64,000 nt of DNA, from NCBI GenBank assembly GCA_019414205.1, contig DXML01000024.1, forward strand, positions 6,598-70,597, in the 5' to 3' direction. Shown piece after piece: positions 36,227-45,535 of the stretch (positions are counted from its first letter, which is position 1; every line of letters starts with the position of its first letter). The notes beneath the pieces were generated by a model. The model was given only the letters and a program-made list of their open reading frames with translations, was not told where the DNA came from and made no database searches. This stretch comes from Collinsella sp. (GTDB lineage: Bacteria > Actinomycetota > Coriobacteriia > Coriobacteriales > Coriobacteriaceae). The translations under genes and the position numbers were made by a program.

Positions 36227-36943
36227 ATGCCGGGCTTGGGAACAATCATCAACGTTGTCCTTTTAGTTGCGGGCGGTCTTTTGGGATTAGCGGGCGGTCG
36301 CTTTATCACACCGCGTATCCAAGACACGCTCATGAAAGCGTCGGGGCTGTGCGTCCTGTTTATCGGCCTTGGCGGCACCATGCAAAAGATGCTCCTTATC
36401 GATGGAAAGGCGCTGTCGACCACCGGTACCACCATGCTCATCGTCTCATTTGCGCTCGGTTCGCTCATCGGCGAGGCCGTCGACTTGGAAGCCGCCATTG
36501 AGAACCTTGGCGAATGGCTCAAGCGCAAAACCGGCAGCGAGGGCGATAACGAGTTCACCAACGCTTTTGTCTCGACTTCGCTCACCGTGTGCATCGGCGC
36601 CATGGCCATTGTGGGATCGATTCAGGACGGCCTGCTCGGCGACTGGTCAACGCTTGCCCTCAAGGGCGCACTGGACTGCATCATCGTCTGCACCATGACG
36701 GCCTCACTTGGCCGCGGCTGCATCTTTTCCGCCCTGCCCGTCGCCGTGTTCCAGGGGACGATCACGCTGTTTGCCGGTGCACTCTCCCCCATCATGACCA
36801 CGGCAGCCCTCGACAGCCTTTCGCTCGTAGGCTCCATGCTCATCTTCTGCGTCGGCGTCAACCTTATCCGTCCTCAGACCTTCCGCACTGCCAATATGCT
36901 TCCCTCCGTCATCATCGCCGTCATCTACGCCCTCCTGTTCTAA
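36227..36943 (+). CDS. DUF554 family membrane protein
   Basis: A 238-residue protein with seven hydrophobic helices. It begins GLGTIINVVLLVAGGLLGLA, has FIGLGGTMQKM near residue 47 and FALGSLIGEAVDLEAAIENL with a central hydrophilic loop, and ends GVNLIRPQTFRTANMLPS; all these are DUF554 hallmarks. Function unknown, sometimes described as a putative transporter. The ATG at 36227 follows CAGGAGGG. Upstream, TAATAC (36133-36138) and GTATTA (36151-36156) form a dyad around TATATAA that may be its promoter or operator. Confidence 0.85.
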   Translation: MPGLGTIINVVLLVAGGLLGLAGGRFITPRIQDTLMKASGLCVLFIGLGGTMQKMLLIDGKALSTTGTTMLIVSFALGSLIGEAVDLEAAIENLGEWLKRKTGSEGDNEFTNAFVSTSLTVCIGAMAIVGSIQDGLLGDWSTLALKGALDCIIVCTMTASLGRGCIFSALPVAVFQGTITLFAGALSPIMTTAALDSLSLVGSMLIFCVGVNLIRPQTFRTANMLPSVIIAVIYALLF

Positions 36944-37030
36944 ATCTATCTACGTAGCGGTATCTCGAACATCTGTTTGATGCTGTGCTATGATATGAGG
37001 TCACCGTAGCTGCGTTCGAGAGGAGGAGCG

Positions 37031-38776
37031 GTGGCCGACCAGGACATCAAGATGCTCATCGAGCGCATTATGGCCGAGGCTCGGACCCATCAGTCCGCCC
37101 GCTTCTCAAACGAAATCTACGCAGACGAGCCGATTCTCAAGACCGGCCGACAGATGCAGAACTTCCTCCCCGACCAATACCGCAAGATGCGTGAGATATC
37201 GCGTTGGCAAGAAGACCCAAAGGGCGGCGCGGGCCGTTGGCTTTCGGAAGCCGAACTTTTCTACCGCCAAGGCCTGCTGATGGCCGACTTTGAGGACGAC
37301 TGTCCCTACAACGGCACCTTTAAGTCGTACTTTCCCACCTACAACGCCATGAGCGACCGGCAGTTGCGCGGCTACTTTACCTGGCGTGCCCAAGTGCGCC
37401 GCGGGAATATCGAGGAGACATCGACCTCGTTTGCCTTCTTGTATCTCTACGAGCTGATCTGCGGCATTGGCGTAGATGATCTGCTCGATGGTTTTAACAA
37501 GATCAAGGCTTTTTGGGATGTCTATCGCGCCTTCGAGCCCGGCATCGACCGGTTTGCGCGCGTGTGGCTGCAGGACTACGCCGTGTTCCACGGGCTCGAC
37601 CCCAAGCTGCTTCGTGACTCTAAAACCGTCATGTTCGATAACGCCCTTATCGAGCTGCGGCGCGCGGCACGAGACCTTGTACCAGCACCGGCACCGTCGG
37701 ACCAGGCGCCCAAGCGTCGCAAGGCCTCCGAGCCCACGCTCCCCCTTCCGCCCGACGAGGCGCGCGAGAAACGACTCATGGCCGCCATCAATGCCCTCTC
37801 CACGTATAACCTAAGTAACTCGCGGCTCGACCGCAGCCACCACCGCGATCTGCGCCACGTGGCGTGCGCCGCGTATGTCCGCATGGCGCACTACTATGAC
37901 ACGCACCGAAAGACCGGCATCGTGGCGAGTTTATTTGGGGAGGAGACGGCCATGCCCTACACCATGTTTGCGTCGGCCGTATTCTTTGCGCCCGAGCGCC
38001 ACGAGGACTGCGAATATCGCCTAGATCCTATCCACATCTACCGTTGCCAAAACGGCTTTTGGGAATGCATGCGCATCCACGGCAGCAGACAAAAAAGTAG
38101 CAAGCTCGGTGAGATGATGCGCGCCTGCGACCAACGCCTGCGTCTGGCGCTGGACCCCGCCCATCCCCTTAAGGAAGAAAAGGTCCCCAAATATCTGGCC
38201 AAGATTATCGATGACGAGATTGTGGCATGGCTTTCGTGGGACGCCGCACACCAGCCCGTCAAGATCGATATCGATCTGAGTCAGCTGGGGCACATTCGGA
38301 GCGCCGCCGCGCAAACGCGCGAGGCGCTTTTGATCGACGAGGAGCGCGAGGACGATGCGCCCGCACAGGTTGACGTGGCGGGCTCCGAGCAGCTGGAAGC
38401 CAAGCCCGCGTCCGACGTGATTGCCGAGGCGGTCACGGTGCCCACGGAGCGCAACGAAGCCGACGAGCCGACCATCTCCACCGAGCAGTTTGGCGTCGTA
38501 GCCCCGCTCCTCGCGCCAACGCCCGCGCCCGCCGACACCGCGTCCGCACTCGATCCCGCCGCAGACGCCTATCTTCGAGCGCTACTCGAGCAAAACGCAG
38601 CACAGACGGCATCGGCGGTGGAACAGTCGGGCAAGAGTGAGGACATGCTCGTCGATAGCATCAACGAAGCGCTCTTTGACCTGGTGGGCGACACCGTTAT
38701 TGAATTTGGATCAGCAGGACCGCAAATTATCGAGGACTACGAAGCAGACGTGAGAGGATACTTAGACCATGAGTGA
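37031..38776 (+). CDS. TerB_N-domain protein (first gene of TerB-BrxD-BrxHI-like cassette)
   Basis: A 581-residue soluble protein. Residues 55-205 fit the TerB N-terminal domain: KMREISRWQ, FYRQGLLMADFEDD with PYNGTF, YFPTYNAMSDRQLRGYFTWR, and SFAFLYLYELICGIG. A P/A/K-rich hinge follows (218-245), then a second helical region that may be TerB-C-like, an acidic A/E/P-rich stretch (430-510) and a conserved end. TerB-related domains occur with tellurite-resistance and phage-defence systems and are thought to bind metals or scaffold complexes. GTG start with an ideal AGGAGGAG. Its stop overlaps the next gene by 8 bp. Probably the sensor or scaffold of the cassette. Confidence 0.82.
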   Translation: MADQDIKMLIERIMAEARTHQSARFSNEIYADEPILKTGRQMQNFLPDQYRKMREISRWQEDPKGGAGRWLSEAELFYRQGLLMADFEDDCPYNGTFKSYFPTYNAMSDRQLRGYFTWRAQVRRGNIEETSTSFAFLYLYELICGIGVDDLLDGFNKIKAFWDVYRAFEPGIDRFARVWLQDYAVFHGLDPKLLRDSKTVMFDNALIELRRAARDLVPAPAPSDQAPKRRKASEPTLPLPPDEAREKRLMAAINALSTYNLSNSRLDRSHHRDLRHVACAAYVRMAHYYDTHRKTGIVASLFGEETAMPYTMFASAVFFAPERHEDCEYRLDPIHIYRCQNGFWECMRIHGSRQKSSKLGEMMRACDQRLRLALDPAHPLKEEKVPKYLAKIIDDEIVAWLSWDAAHQPVKIDIDLSQLGHIRSAAAQTREALLIDEEREDDAPAQVDVAGSEQLEAKPASDVIAEAVTVPTERNEADEPTISTEQFGVVAPLLAPTPAPADTASALDPAADAYLRALLEQNAAQTASAVEQSGKSEDMLVDSINEALFDLVGDTVIEFGSAGPQIIEDYEADVRGYLDHE

Positions 38777-40064
38777 TACCGCATCCGCAGCACCCCGTGT
38801 GCCCAAGCGCGTCGCCGCCGTCATTCTCAACTCGCTCAAGGGCGGCGTTGTCCCGCGCATTGGCCTTCCCTACATCACCGTAGGACGCGAGGTCGAGATC
38901 CGCGCCCTGCTCACCGACCTGAGTCTCATCGCCGACGGCGGCGCAAGCTTCCGTTTCCTAGTCGGTCGCTACGGCGCCGGCAAGAGCTTTTTGCTCCAGA
39001 CCATCCGAACGCATGCCATGGGCGAGGGCTTCGTGGTCGCCGATGCCGACCTTTCCCCCGAGCGCCGCCTACAGGGCGGCCAGGGCCAGGGCCTCGCCAC
39101 CTATCGCGAGCTCATCCGCAACATATCGACCAAGACGCGCCCCGAGGGCGGCGCGCTCAACCTTATCCTGGACCGCTGGGTCGCCTCGTGTGCCGAGGCC
39201 GACGAGTCTGCCGTCAATGCCCAACTGGCCCCGCTCGAGGAGATGGTCCACGGCTTTGACTTTGCCCGCATGCTCCGCCGTTATCGCACGGCCGTCTCGG
39301 AGGGTGACGAAGAAGCTATGAGTCGCGTGACCAAATGGATTCGCGGCGAGTACCGCACCAAGAGCGAGGCACGCGCCGAGCTGGGCTCCTCGACCATCAT
39401 CAGCGACGACGACTGGTACGACTACGTTAAGCTCATCGCGCGCTTTTTGGTCTGCAGCGGCTACAAGGGTATGCTGGTACTCATCGACGAGCTCGTGAAT
39501 CTGTACAAGATTCCCAACGCGATCACGCGACAGTACAACTACGAGAAAATCCTAACGATGTACAACGACACGCTCCAGGGCAAAGCGCAGTACCTGGGCG
39601 TGATCATGGGCGGCACGCCAACCTCCATCGAAGACCGTCGCCGCGGCGTGTTCTCCTACGAGGCCCTGCGCAGCCGACTCGCTCAGGGTCGTTTTGCGCG
39701 CGATGATCTCAAAGACATGCTCGCGCCCATCATCCGTCTGCAGCCGCTCACCTACGAGGAGCTGCTGGTGCTCATCGAAAAGCTCATGCAAATTCACGCC
39801 GGCTACTTTGGCTGGACGCCCACGCTTACCGAGAACGACTTGGTGGACTTCCTCAAGATTGAGTTTGGCCGCGTGGGGGCCGACACGCATCTGACGCCCC
39901 GCGAGGTCATCCGCGACTTTATCGAACTGCTCGATATCCTGTGTCAAAACCCCGATGCTAACGTGGCAGAGCTGCTGCAAAGCGTCGGCGGCGACGCGCT
40001 GGCGCCAGCCAACGAATCGCCCGCATCATCCGACACACGCAACTTCGCCGAGTTCACCATCTAA
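38769..40064 (+). CDS. BrxD-like ATP-binding protein (DUF2791 P-loop family)
   Basis: A 431-residue P-loop ATPase. Walker A GRYGAGKS lies at residues 66-73 and Walker B MLVLIDE at 235-241; the sensor-like GGTPTSIEDRRRGVFSYEAL and RLQPLTYEEL follow, characteristic of the DUF2791/BrxC-BrxD family of BREX phage-defence loci. No BREX methylase (PglX), phosphatase (PglZ) or BrxC is present here, so this is not a standard BREX system. Overlap with the TerB_N gene shows coupled translation. Likely an ATP-driven loader or switch acting with the helicase. Confidence 0.85.
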   Translation: MSDTASAAPRVPKRVAAVILNSLKGGVVPRIGLPYITVGREVEIRALLTDLSLIADGGASFRFLVGRYGAGKSFLLQTIRTHAMGEGFVVADADLSPERRLQGGQGQGLATYRELIRNISTKTRPEGGALNLILDRWVASCAEADESAVNAQLAPLEEMVHGFDFARMLRRYRTAVSEGDEEAMSRVTKWIRGEYRTKSEARAELGSSTIISDDDWYDYVKLIARFLVCSGYKGMLVLIDELVNLYKIPNAITRQYNYEKILTMYNDTLQGKAQYLGVIMGGTPTSIEDRRRGVFSYEALRSRLAQGRFARDDLKDMLAPIIRLQPLTYEELLVLIEKLMQIHAGYFGWTPTLTENDLVDFLKIEFGRVGADTHLTPREVIRDFIELLDILCQNPDANVAELLQSVGGDALAPANESPASSDTRNFAEFTI

Positions 40065-40098
40065 CCTGCCAAATAGGGACAGGTTTTTTTGGCAGGTT
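40063..40098. repeat. GGGAC-core palindrome inside the defence-like cassette
   Basis: AACCTGCCAAA (40063-40073) pairs perfectly with TTTGGCAGGTT (40088-40098); the loop holds TAGGGACAGG and a run of T. It overlaps the stop codon of the BrxD-like gene and precedes the helicase. It could attenuate transcription or stabilise the message. A degenerate relative lies near 63869. Confidence 0.65.
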
Positions 40099-40179
40099 TT
40101 ATCTCGGCAAATGCTGAGGCAGCAACGCGGCAAACCGTTGCTCGCCACGCTGAGAGGTTCACATTTGAGAGGAGGCCCC

Positions 40180-42624
40180 GTGAACGCCTTTGACCGATAT
40201 GCCCCGTTTATCCAAGACTTCATCTACTCCCACGATTGGGAGAGCTTACGCTCTATCCAGGTTGCAGCAGCCGATGCCATCTTTAACACGCAAGATAATG
40301 TGCTCTTGACGGCATCCACGGCATCTGGCAAAACTGAGGCGGCCTTCTTTCCCATCCTGACCGAGTTTTGGGAGAATCCGCCCGCGAGCGTGGGCGCCCT
40401 CTACATCGGCCCCCTCAAAGCGCTCATCAATGATCAGTTCGTCCGCCTCAACGACCTCTGCGAAGAGGCCGATATCCCTGTCTGGCACTGGCATGGCGAT
40501 GTCTCGCAGTCGCACAAGGCTAAGCTCATCAAAAAACCGAGCGGTATCTTGCAGATTACGCCCGAGTCACTCGAAGCACTCTTAATCCATAAGCACATGG
40601 CGATCCCGCGCATGTTTTGCGACCTACGCTATGTGGTCATCGATGAGGTCCACTCGCTCATGCGCGGCGACCGTGGCGGGCAGACGCTCTGCCTTATCGA
40701 ACGTCTTTCACGCATGGCCGGCGTGCAACCTCGCCGCATTGGCCTTTCGGCTACCATCGGCGACCCCGAGCGCACGGGTGCCTTTCTCTCACAGGGAACG
40801 GGGCGCGACTGCGTTATCCCCCGCTTTGAAGAACCGCGCCGCGTGTGGCGCATCTCCATGGAGCACTTCTATAACTCGGGTCCTCAGGCGCAGCAGCGAG
40901 GATTCGAGAGCGCAGGTCCCCAAGAGGCCGAGGTGCTTGCGTGCGAGCGCATCGAGGCGGCGACGCCCACGGCACTACCCACCGGCACCCAGGACAGACG
41001 TCACAGCGGACAACTCACGCAGGAGGAGCGCCGCCAGCGTCGCGAACAGGCACAGGACAAGGCTACTTCCAGGGATCGCCGCGCTTCCTCCGCCCCCGAG
41101 GGCGAAGTCGACATCCCACGAGCGACCGAACAGGGACTGCTCAACCCCAACGACACCGCGCCCGACAACGCCGACCCCGGCATGGGCTACATCTTTGAAC
41201 ACACCCGCGGACGCAAGTGCCTGGTCTTTGCCAACTCGCGCGAGGAGGCAGAGGCCGTGTGCTCCATGCTGCGCAGCTACTGCGAGAGCCGGCACGAGCC
41301 CGACCGTTTCCTCATCCACCATGGCAATCTTTCGGCATCGCTGCGCGAGACGGCCGAGGAACTCATGCGCGATGAGGAGCAGGCGCAGACAACCGTCACC
41401 ACCTCTACGCTGGAACTCGGCATCGATATCGGCCGTCTGGAGCGTGCCTTCCAGATCGATGCGCCGTTTACCGTCAGCTCCTTTTTGCAGCGAATGGGCC
41501 GCACGGGGCGCCGCGATCTTCCGCCCGAGATGTGGTTCGTCATGCGCGAGGAAGAGCCCGAGCCGCGCACGATGATGCCCGAGACCATTCCGTGGAAGCT
41601 CCTGCAGGGCATTGCGCTCGTACAACTCTATCGCGAGGAAAAGTGGGTCGAGCCGCCCGAGCTCGATCGACTCCCCTACAGCCTGCTCTACCACCAGACT
41701 ATGTCGACGCTTGCCAGCACCGGCGAACTCACGCCGGCAGAGCTTGCCCGGCGCGTGCTCACACTCAGCTATTTCCATCGCATCTCGGCCGATGACTATC
41801 GCGTGTTGCTGCGTCACCTCATTACCATCGACCATATCCAAGTCACCGAGGGTGGCGGGCTCATTGTGGGTCTCGCGGGCGAGCGCATCATCAACAACTT
41901 TAAGTTCTACGCCGTGTTCCAGGAAAACGAGGAGTTCACCGTTCGCAGCGAGTCGGCCGAGTTGGGCACGATCGTCAATCCGCCACCGCCCGGTGAGCGC
42001 ATCGCCATCGCCGGACACTGCTGGATTGTCGAGGAAGTGGACTGGAAGCGTCATACCGTCTTTGCCACGCAGGTCAAGGGCCGGGTGCCGGCCTACTTTG
42101 GCGACTGCCCCGGTGACATCAATACACACGTACTCGAGCGCATGCGCAAGGCGCTCAACGAGCACGCGACATATCCGTACCTTATGGGCAACGCGAGAGC
42201 CCGCTTGGCGCAGGCTCGTCATACGGCCGATATTTCGGGTGCGGGAACTAAGCCGCTCATCAACCTGGGCGGCGATACCTGGGCACTTTTCCCCTGGCTG
42301 GGCAGCTACGCCTTTTTGGCGCTCGAGCGCATGCTCAAGATTAAATGTGCCGCGGAACTGGGCCTTCGCGGACTTGACCCGTCACGCCCGTACTTTATGC
42401 AGTTTAAGATGAAGGCCGACGAGGAGACGTTCTTTGAAGTGCTCGCCGCCGAGGCCGAGAAGGACTTCGATCCCATCGAGCTCGTCTATCCCGGCGAGGT
42501 TCCCTACTTTGACCGTTACGACGAATTCGTTCCAGAAGAGCTCGTGCGCAAGGGCTTTGCCGAAGGCGTGCTCGACATCGAAGGCATGAAGCAGCGCGTT
42601 CTCGGCTGGCGCGACCACACATAA
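40180..42624 (+). CDS. Lhr/BrxHI-like DEAD/DEAH-box helicase
   Basis: An 814-residue superfamily 2 helicase. Q-like region ESLRSIQ, Walker A TASTASGKTE at 44-53, motif Ib ITPESLEAL, motif II DEVH at 155-158, motif III SAT at 190-192, then an Arg/Glu-rich insert (about 255-320), TLELGIDIGR and motif VI QRMGRTGRRD near 437. The Lhr-like C-terminal extension continues to the end. It matches the BrxHI class (COG1201) found with brxD in BREX type 2 loci. The GTG at 40180 has GAGGAGG 5-6 bp ahead; the open frame back to 39955 overlaps the ATPase out of frame and is rejected. All catalytic motifs are intact. Confidence 0.88.
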   Translation: MNAFDRYAPFIQDFIYSHDWESLRSIQVAAADAIFNTQDNVLLTASTASGKTEAAFFPILTEFWENPPASVGALYIGPLKALINDQFVRLNDLCEEADIPVWHWHGDVSQSHKAKLIKKPSGILQITPESLEALLIHKHMAIPRMFCDLRYVVIDEVHSLMRGDRGGQTLCLIERLSRMAGVQPRRIGLSATIGDPERTGAFLSQGTGRDCVIPRFEEPRRVWRISMEHFYNSGPQAQQRGFESAGPQEAEVLACERIEAATPTALPTGTQDRRHSGQLTQEERRQRREQAQDKATSRDRRASSAPEGEVDIPRATEQGLLNPNDTAPDNADPGMGYIFEHTRGRKCLVFANSREEAEAVCSMLRSYCESRHEPDRFLIHHGNLSASLRETAEELMRDEEQAQTTVTTSTLELGIDIGRLERAFQIDAPFTVSSFLQRMGRTGRRDLPPEMWFVMREEEPEPRTMMPETIPWKLLQGIALVQLYREEKWVEPPELDRLPYSLLYHQTMSTLASTGELTPAELARRVLTLSYFHRISADDYRVLLRHLITIDHIQVTEGGGLIVGLAGERIINNFKFYAVFQENEEFTVRSESAELGTIVNPPPPGERIAIAGHCWIVEEVDWKRHTVFATQVKGRVPAYFGDCPGDINTHVLERMRKALNEHATYPYLMGNARARLAQARHTADISGAGTKPLINLGGDTWALFPWLGSYAFLALERMLKIKCAAELGLRGLDPSRPYFMQFKMKADEETFFEVLAAEAEKDFDPIELVYPGEVPYFDRYDEFVPEELVRKGFAEGVLDIEGMKQRVLGWRDHT

Positions 42625-42651
42625 AACCAGTCTTTTTTGGGACGGGGAGAC

Positions 42652-43530
42652 TTACTTGTCGTGAAGGGCAGCGCCAAGGAAGTCGACGTCAAAAGGCACG
42701 GCTTCGGCAAAGGTGTAGTCGCCGTCGCTGGCGATGAGCAGGTAGTTCTCCTCGCCACCGAACTCCGCATCGCCACACGGGACCACCCAGGCATGGGCGA
42801 ACACCTCGAGCGCCGTGGCAGCGCAGTCGCGCAGGAACGTCACATCGCTCCCCTCGCTTGCGCTCACGATATTGGCCACGTAGATACCCCCGGGGTTCAG
42901 GCTGCCTCGCACCAAACGCAACGCCTCAACCGTCGCCAGCTCGCGTACGGGCTCGACACCGCCAAAGCAATCGCTCACGACCACGTCGTAGCGACGATGC
43001 CCCACGCTCGTCACGCCCAGGTACGAACGCGCCTCGGCGGTAATCACCCGCAGGCGATCGCCCGCCGTACGCTCTAGCTCGTCTAGGTAGAACCAGCGGC
43101 GGGCCAGACGCGTAATCTCGGAATCGTACTCAATGACGTCCATGCGCAAACTCTCGTGCGACATCAGCGCGAACTTGGGATAGGCAAACCCGCCACCACC
43201 CAGCATAAGCATGCGGTCGATGCCATGACCATAAGCATCGTGCATGGCGTCCTCGGTCTCAAACACATCGTCAAACGCACGATAGTATGCAAAGACGGGC
43301 TCTGCCCAACGCTCGCCAACGTAGGTCGCGCTTTGGTACACGCCGCCTTGCACCAACACGCGGACTTCGTCGCCGTTCTCATCGTGCACGCGTTTCACAC
43401 ACGCCAACCCATTGCGAGTTCGCGCAACCTGCAGACAGGCAGCGCGAACAGCGACGGCGGCCGCACCAAGCGCCGCGGCTCCCAGAGCAACGCCGGCAAC
43501 GACGCCAGCAGAAACACTCGGCTTGTTCAT
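42652..43530 (-). CDS. Spermidine-synthase-like SAM-dependent methyltransferase
   Basis: A 292-residue protein with an N-terminal hydrophobic segment (residues 8-32) and a Rossmann methyltransferase or aminopropyltransferase core: MLMLGGGGFAYPKFAL near 110, MDVIEYDSEITRLARRW for the ligand acid, and YDVVVSDCFGG near 180. The GGGxG and D-C-F-G pattern is that of spermidine synthase relatives in which polyamine activity is not guaranteed; no S-adenosylmethionine decarboxylase is nearby. Its ATG touches the elp3 stop codon (43530/43531), so it is in an operon with elp3. Role uncertain. Confidence 0.75.
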   Translation of the reverse strand: MNKPSVSAGVVAGVALGAAALGAAAVAVRAACLQVARTRNGLACVKRVHDENGDEVRVLVQGGVYQSATYVGERWAEPVFAYYRAFDDVFETEDAMHDAYGHGIDRMLMLGGGGFAYPKFALMSHESLRMDVIEYDSEITRLARRWFYLDELERTAGDRLRVITAEARSYLGVTSVGHRRYDVVVSDCFGGVEPVRELATVEALRLVRGSLNPGGIYVANIVSASEGSDVTFLRDCAATALEVFAHAWVVPCGDAEFGGEENYLLIASDGDYTFAEAVPFDVDFLGAALHDK

Positions 43531-45438
43531 CTAGAGCTCCTTTTGCAGATAGAGTCCATGGTCGTAAAAACCCAAATGGCGATAGTACTCGCGCGTACCG
43601 ATCGCGCTGATCACGTTGATGCGCGTGTAGCCCGCGTCCCGAGCAATATGGCACGCACGCTCCACCAGCGACCGTCCCAATCCATGGTGCTGGGCTGCCT
43701 GGCCTTGATCCCCCACACGCGCCGCCATGCCATACACGTGCACCTCGCGAATCATCGCCTCGTCCGGCATCGTCGGCAACTCGTCCGCATGTGCGGTGAC
43801 AAAGGCGCGATCGGGCAGGGACAGGCGCAAAAAACCCGCGATCTTGCCCTGCGGCGTCACCCACTGCAAAAAGCGCTCGTGCGTCACCGGCGTCTCGTAC
43901 GCCACTTCCTCGTCAAGGGCCAACTCGCCCAGGTCGGCACCCGCCGTGCTAATCTCGCGATAGCGAATCTCACGCACCTTGGCGCCCTTGCCCTGCGCCG
44001 CCAGGCAATTCTCGACCAGCTGGCGAAGGTTGGGCTTCTTGTTGCCCACCATAATGTCGTCGGAACTAAAATCGCGAATCATACGGCTAATGCGGCAGAA
44101 CGTCGGCGTCACCACGATGTCGTTTGCCAGCACATCGAGCAGCTCGTCCTCGGTATAGGGGCGCCACTCGCCACGCTCGTAGCATCCCACCAGACGCGAG
44201 CCCTCAATGAGCGCACACGGGTAGACCTTGACCTCGTCGGGCATAAAGGCGCCCTCGGTCATAAAGCGCTCGTAGTCGCGCTTGTCCCCCTCGGGTGTGG
44301 CGCCCAGCAAGTTGAGCATAAAATGCGCATGGATCTTAAAGCCAAACAGGCGCGCAAGCGAAAACGCCCGCTCGATCTGCGCCACCGAAATGCGACGCTC
44401 GTTGATATCGAGCAGGTGCTGGTCGAGGCTCTGGATACCCATCTGAATCTTGGTGCAGCCCAGGCGGCGGATGAGCGTGAGGGCCTGCGGCGTTACGGCA
44501 TCGGGGCGCGTCTCGATAACGAGTCCCACCACGCGATGCTTCGCCGTCTCGTTGATGCGCTGCTGACGCTCGAGCTCCTCCATCGTTGCCGTCTGCCACT
44601 CGGTGACCTCGCCCCACGGCGTGCCGGGGCCGTACAGACGACGTACCGCACGGTTATAGCATCCCACGGCAGCATCCACACGCTCCTGCTCGTCGGTAAC
44701 GCCGCTCGCAAGCTCGGCCTCATCAGTCACAATGCCGGCAGCCCGATAGCGCTCGCGGCGGTCTGCTACCACCGGCGGCAGGGCATCGGCGGGAGCGTCA
44801 TCGAGCAGGCGCCCCGCCTCGGCACGGTTGATGCCCGGACGCGCCAACATGGGGTTAGCCGCCACACCAGCCACGGCATCGTCATTGAGCGCACGGAAGA
44901 GCTCCGACATAAACCATGCCTGATACCCTTGCGGATAGTCGCTCCAGGTACCACCGAGCACGATGAGCTCTATCTTGTCGGTCGCATGCCCCATCTGCGA
45001 AAGCGCGGTCAGACGAGCGCTCACCTGCAGATACGGATCGAAGCAGTTTTGCTCCGCACGGGCACACGCCGGCTCAGCGTGCAGATAGCTCTTGGGCATG
45101 CGCAGATCGTTGGGACAAAATAGGCAATCGCCCGAGCATGGCCAGGGCTTGGTGATAACGGTAATGGTCGCCACGCCCGAAGCCGTGCGGCGCGGCTTCA
45201 TGCGCAGCACCTGCAGCAGTTGGCGTTCCAGATCGGAATCGACATTCCACGCAGCCCACCGAGCCGGCTCCTCACGTTTAACCCGCTGGTAGAACGGCAG
45301 CAGACGGCGCTTGGCCAAATCGCGTTTGTCGGCACCCTCACGGCGCGCCTCGGCATGTATCAGTTTGACGAGCGCCTTGTCGTCCACGGTCTCACCGCGA
45401 CGCAGAGCCTCGAGTATGTTCAAGATAATCTGTTCCAT
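43531..45438 (-). CDS. elp3: Elp3 family tRNA uridine-34 modification radical SAM/acetyltransferase
   Basis: A 635-residue bacterial Elp3. The radical-SAM domain carries the iron-sulfur motif CSGDCLFCPNDLRMPKSY near residue 100, followed by IELIVLGGTWSDYP and KIQMGIQSLDQHLLDINERR; the C-terminal GNAT domain shows VHVYGMAARVG, QHHGLGRSLVERA and GTREYYRHLGFYDHG. Eukaryotic Elp3 starts cm5U formation at wobble U34 of tRNA, using acetyl-CoA and SAM, as part of Elongator; archaeal and bacterial forms act alone. It is scarce among bacteria. The methyltransferase gene follows without a gap. A Trm9-like methyltransferase gene lies 2 kb away on the other strand. Confidence 0.93.
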   Translation of the reverse strand: MEQIILNILEALRRGETVDDKALVKLIHAEARREGADKRDLAKRRLLPFYQRVKREEPARWAAWNVDSDLERQLLQVLRMKPRRTASGVATITVITKPWPCSGDCLFCPNDLRMPKSYLHAEPACARAEQNCFDPYLQVSARLTALSQMGHATDKIELIVLGGTWSDYPQGYQAWFMSELFRALNDDAVAGVAANPMLARPGINRAEAGRLLDDAPADALPPVVADRRERYRAAGIVTDEAELASGVTDEQERVDAAVGCYNRAVRRLYGPGTPWGEVTEWQTATMEELERQQRINETAKHRVVGLVIETRPDAVTPQALTLIRRLGCTKIQMGIQSLDQHLLDINERRISVAQIERAFSLARLFGFKIHAHFMLNLLGATPEGDKRDYERFMTEGAFMPDEVKVYPCALIEGSRLVGCYERGEWRPYTEDELLDVLANDIVVTPTFCRISRMIRDFSSDDIMVGNKKPNLRQLVENCLAAQGKGAKVREIRYREISTAGADLGELALDEEVAYETPVTHERFLQWVTPQGKIAGFLRLSLPDRAFVTAHADELPTMPDEAMIREVHVYGMAARVGDQGQAAQHHGLGRSLVERACHIARDAGYTRINVISAIGTREYYRHLGFYDHGLYLQKEL

Positions 45439-45451
45439 GTCCCCATTGTAA

Positions 45452-45489
45452 AGGCAAAGGCGCCGAAGCCGACCACGGCCCCGGCGCCT
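45452..45489 (-). terminator. Terminator between the XRE/DUF4097 pair and elp3
   Basis: GGCGCCG (45459-45465) pairs with CGGCGCC (45482-45488); on the minus strand it is followed by TTTGCCTTT. Closes the upstream minus-strand pair. Confidence 0.65.
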
Positions 45490-45535
45490 CCATCAAAGAG
45501 TATGCCTATATGTACCGATCTCCGAAAACCGCATG

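Noticed and set aside
37031..42624. A complete BREX system
   Set aside because: Only BrxD-like and BrxHI-like proteins are present; PglX, PglZ, BrxC and PglW are missing from the window.
43156..45123. A 655-codon plus-strand frame opposite elp3
   Set aside because: Basic, His/Arg-rich shadow of elp3; no domain.
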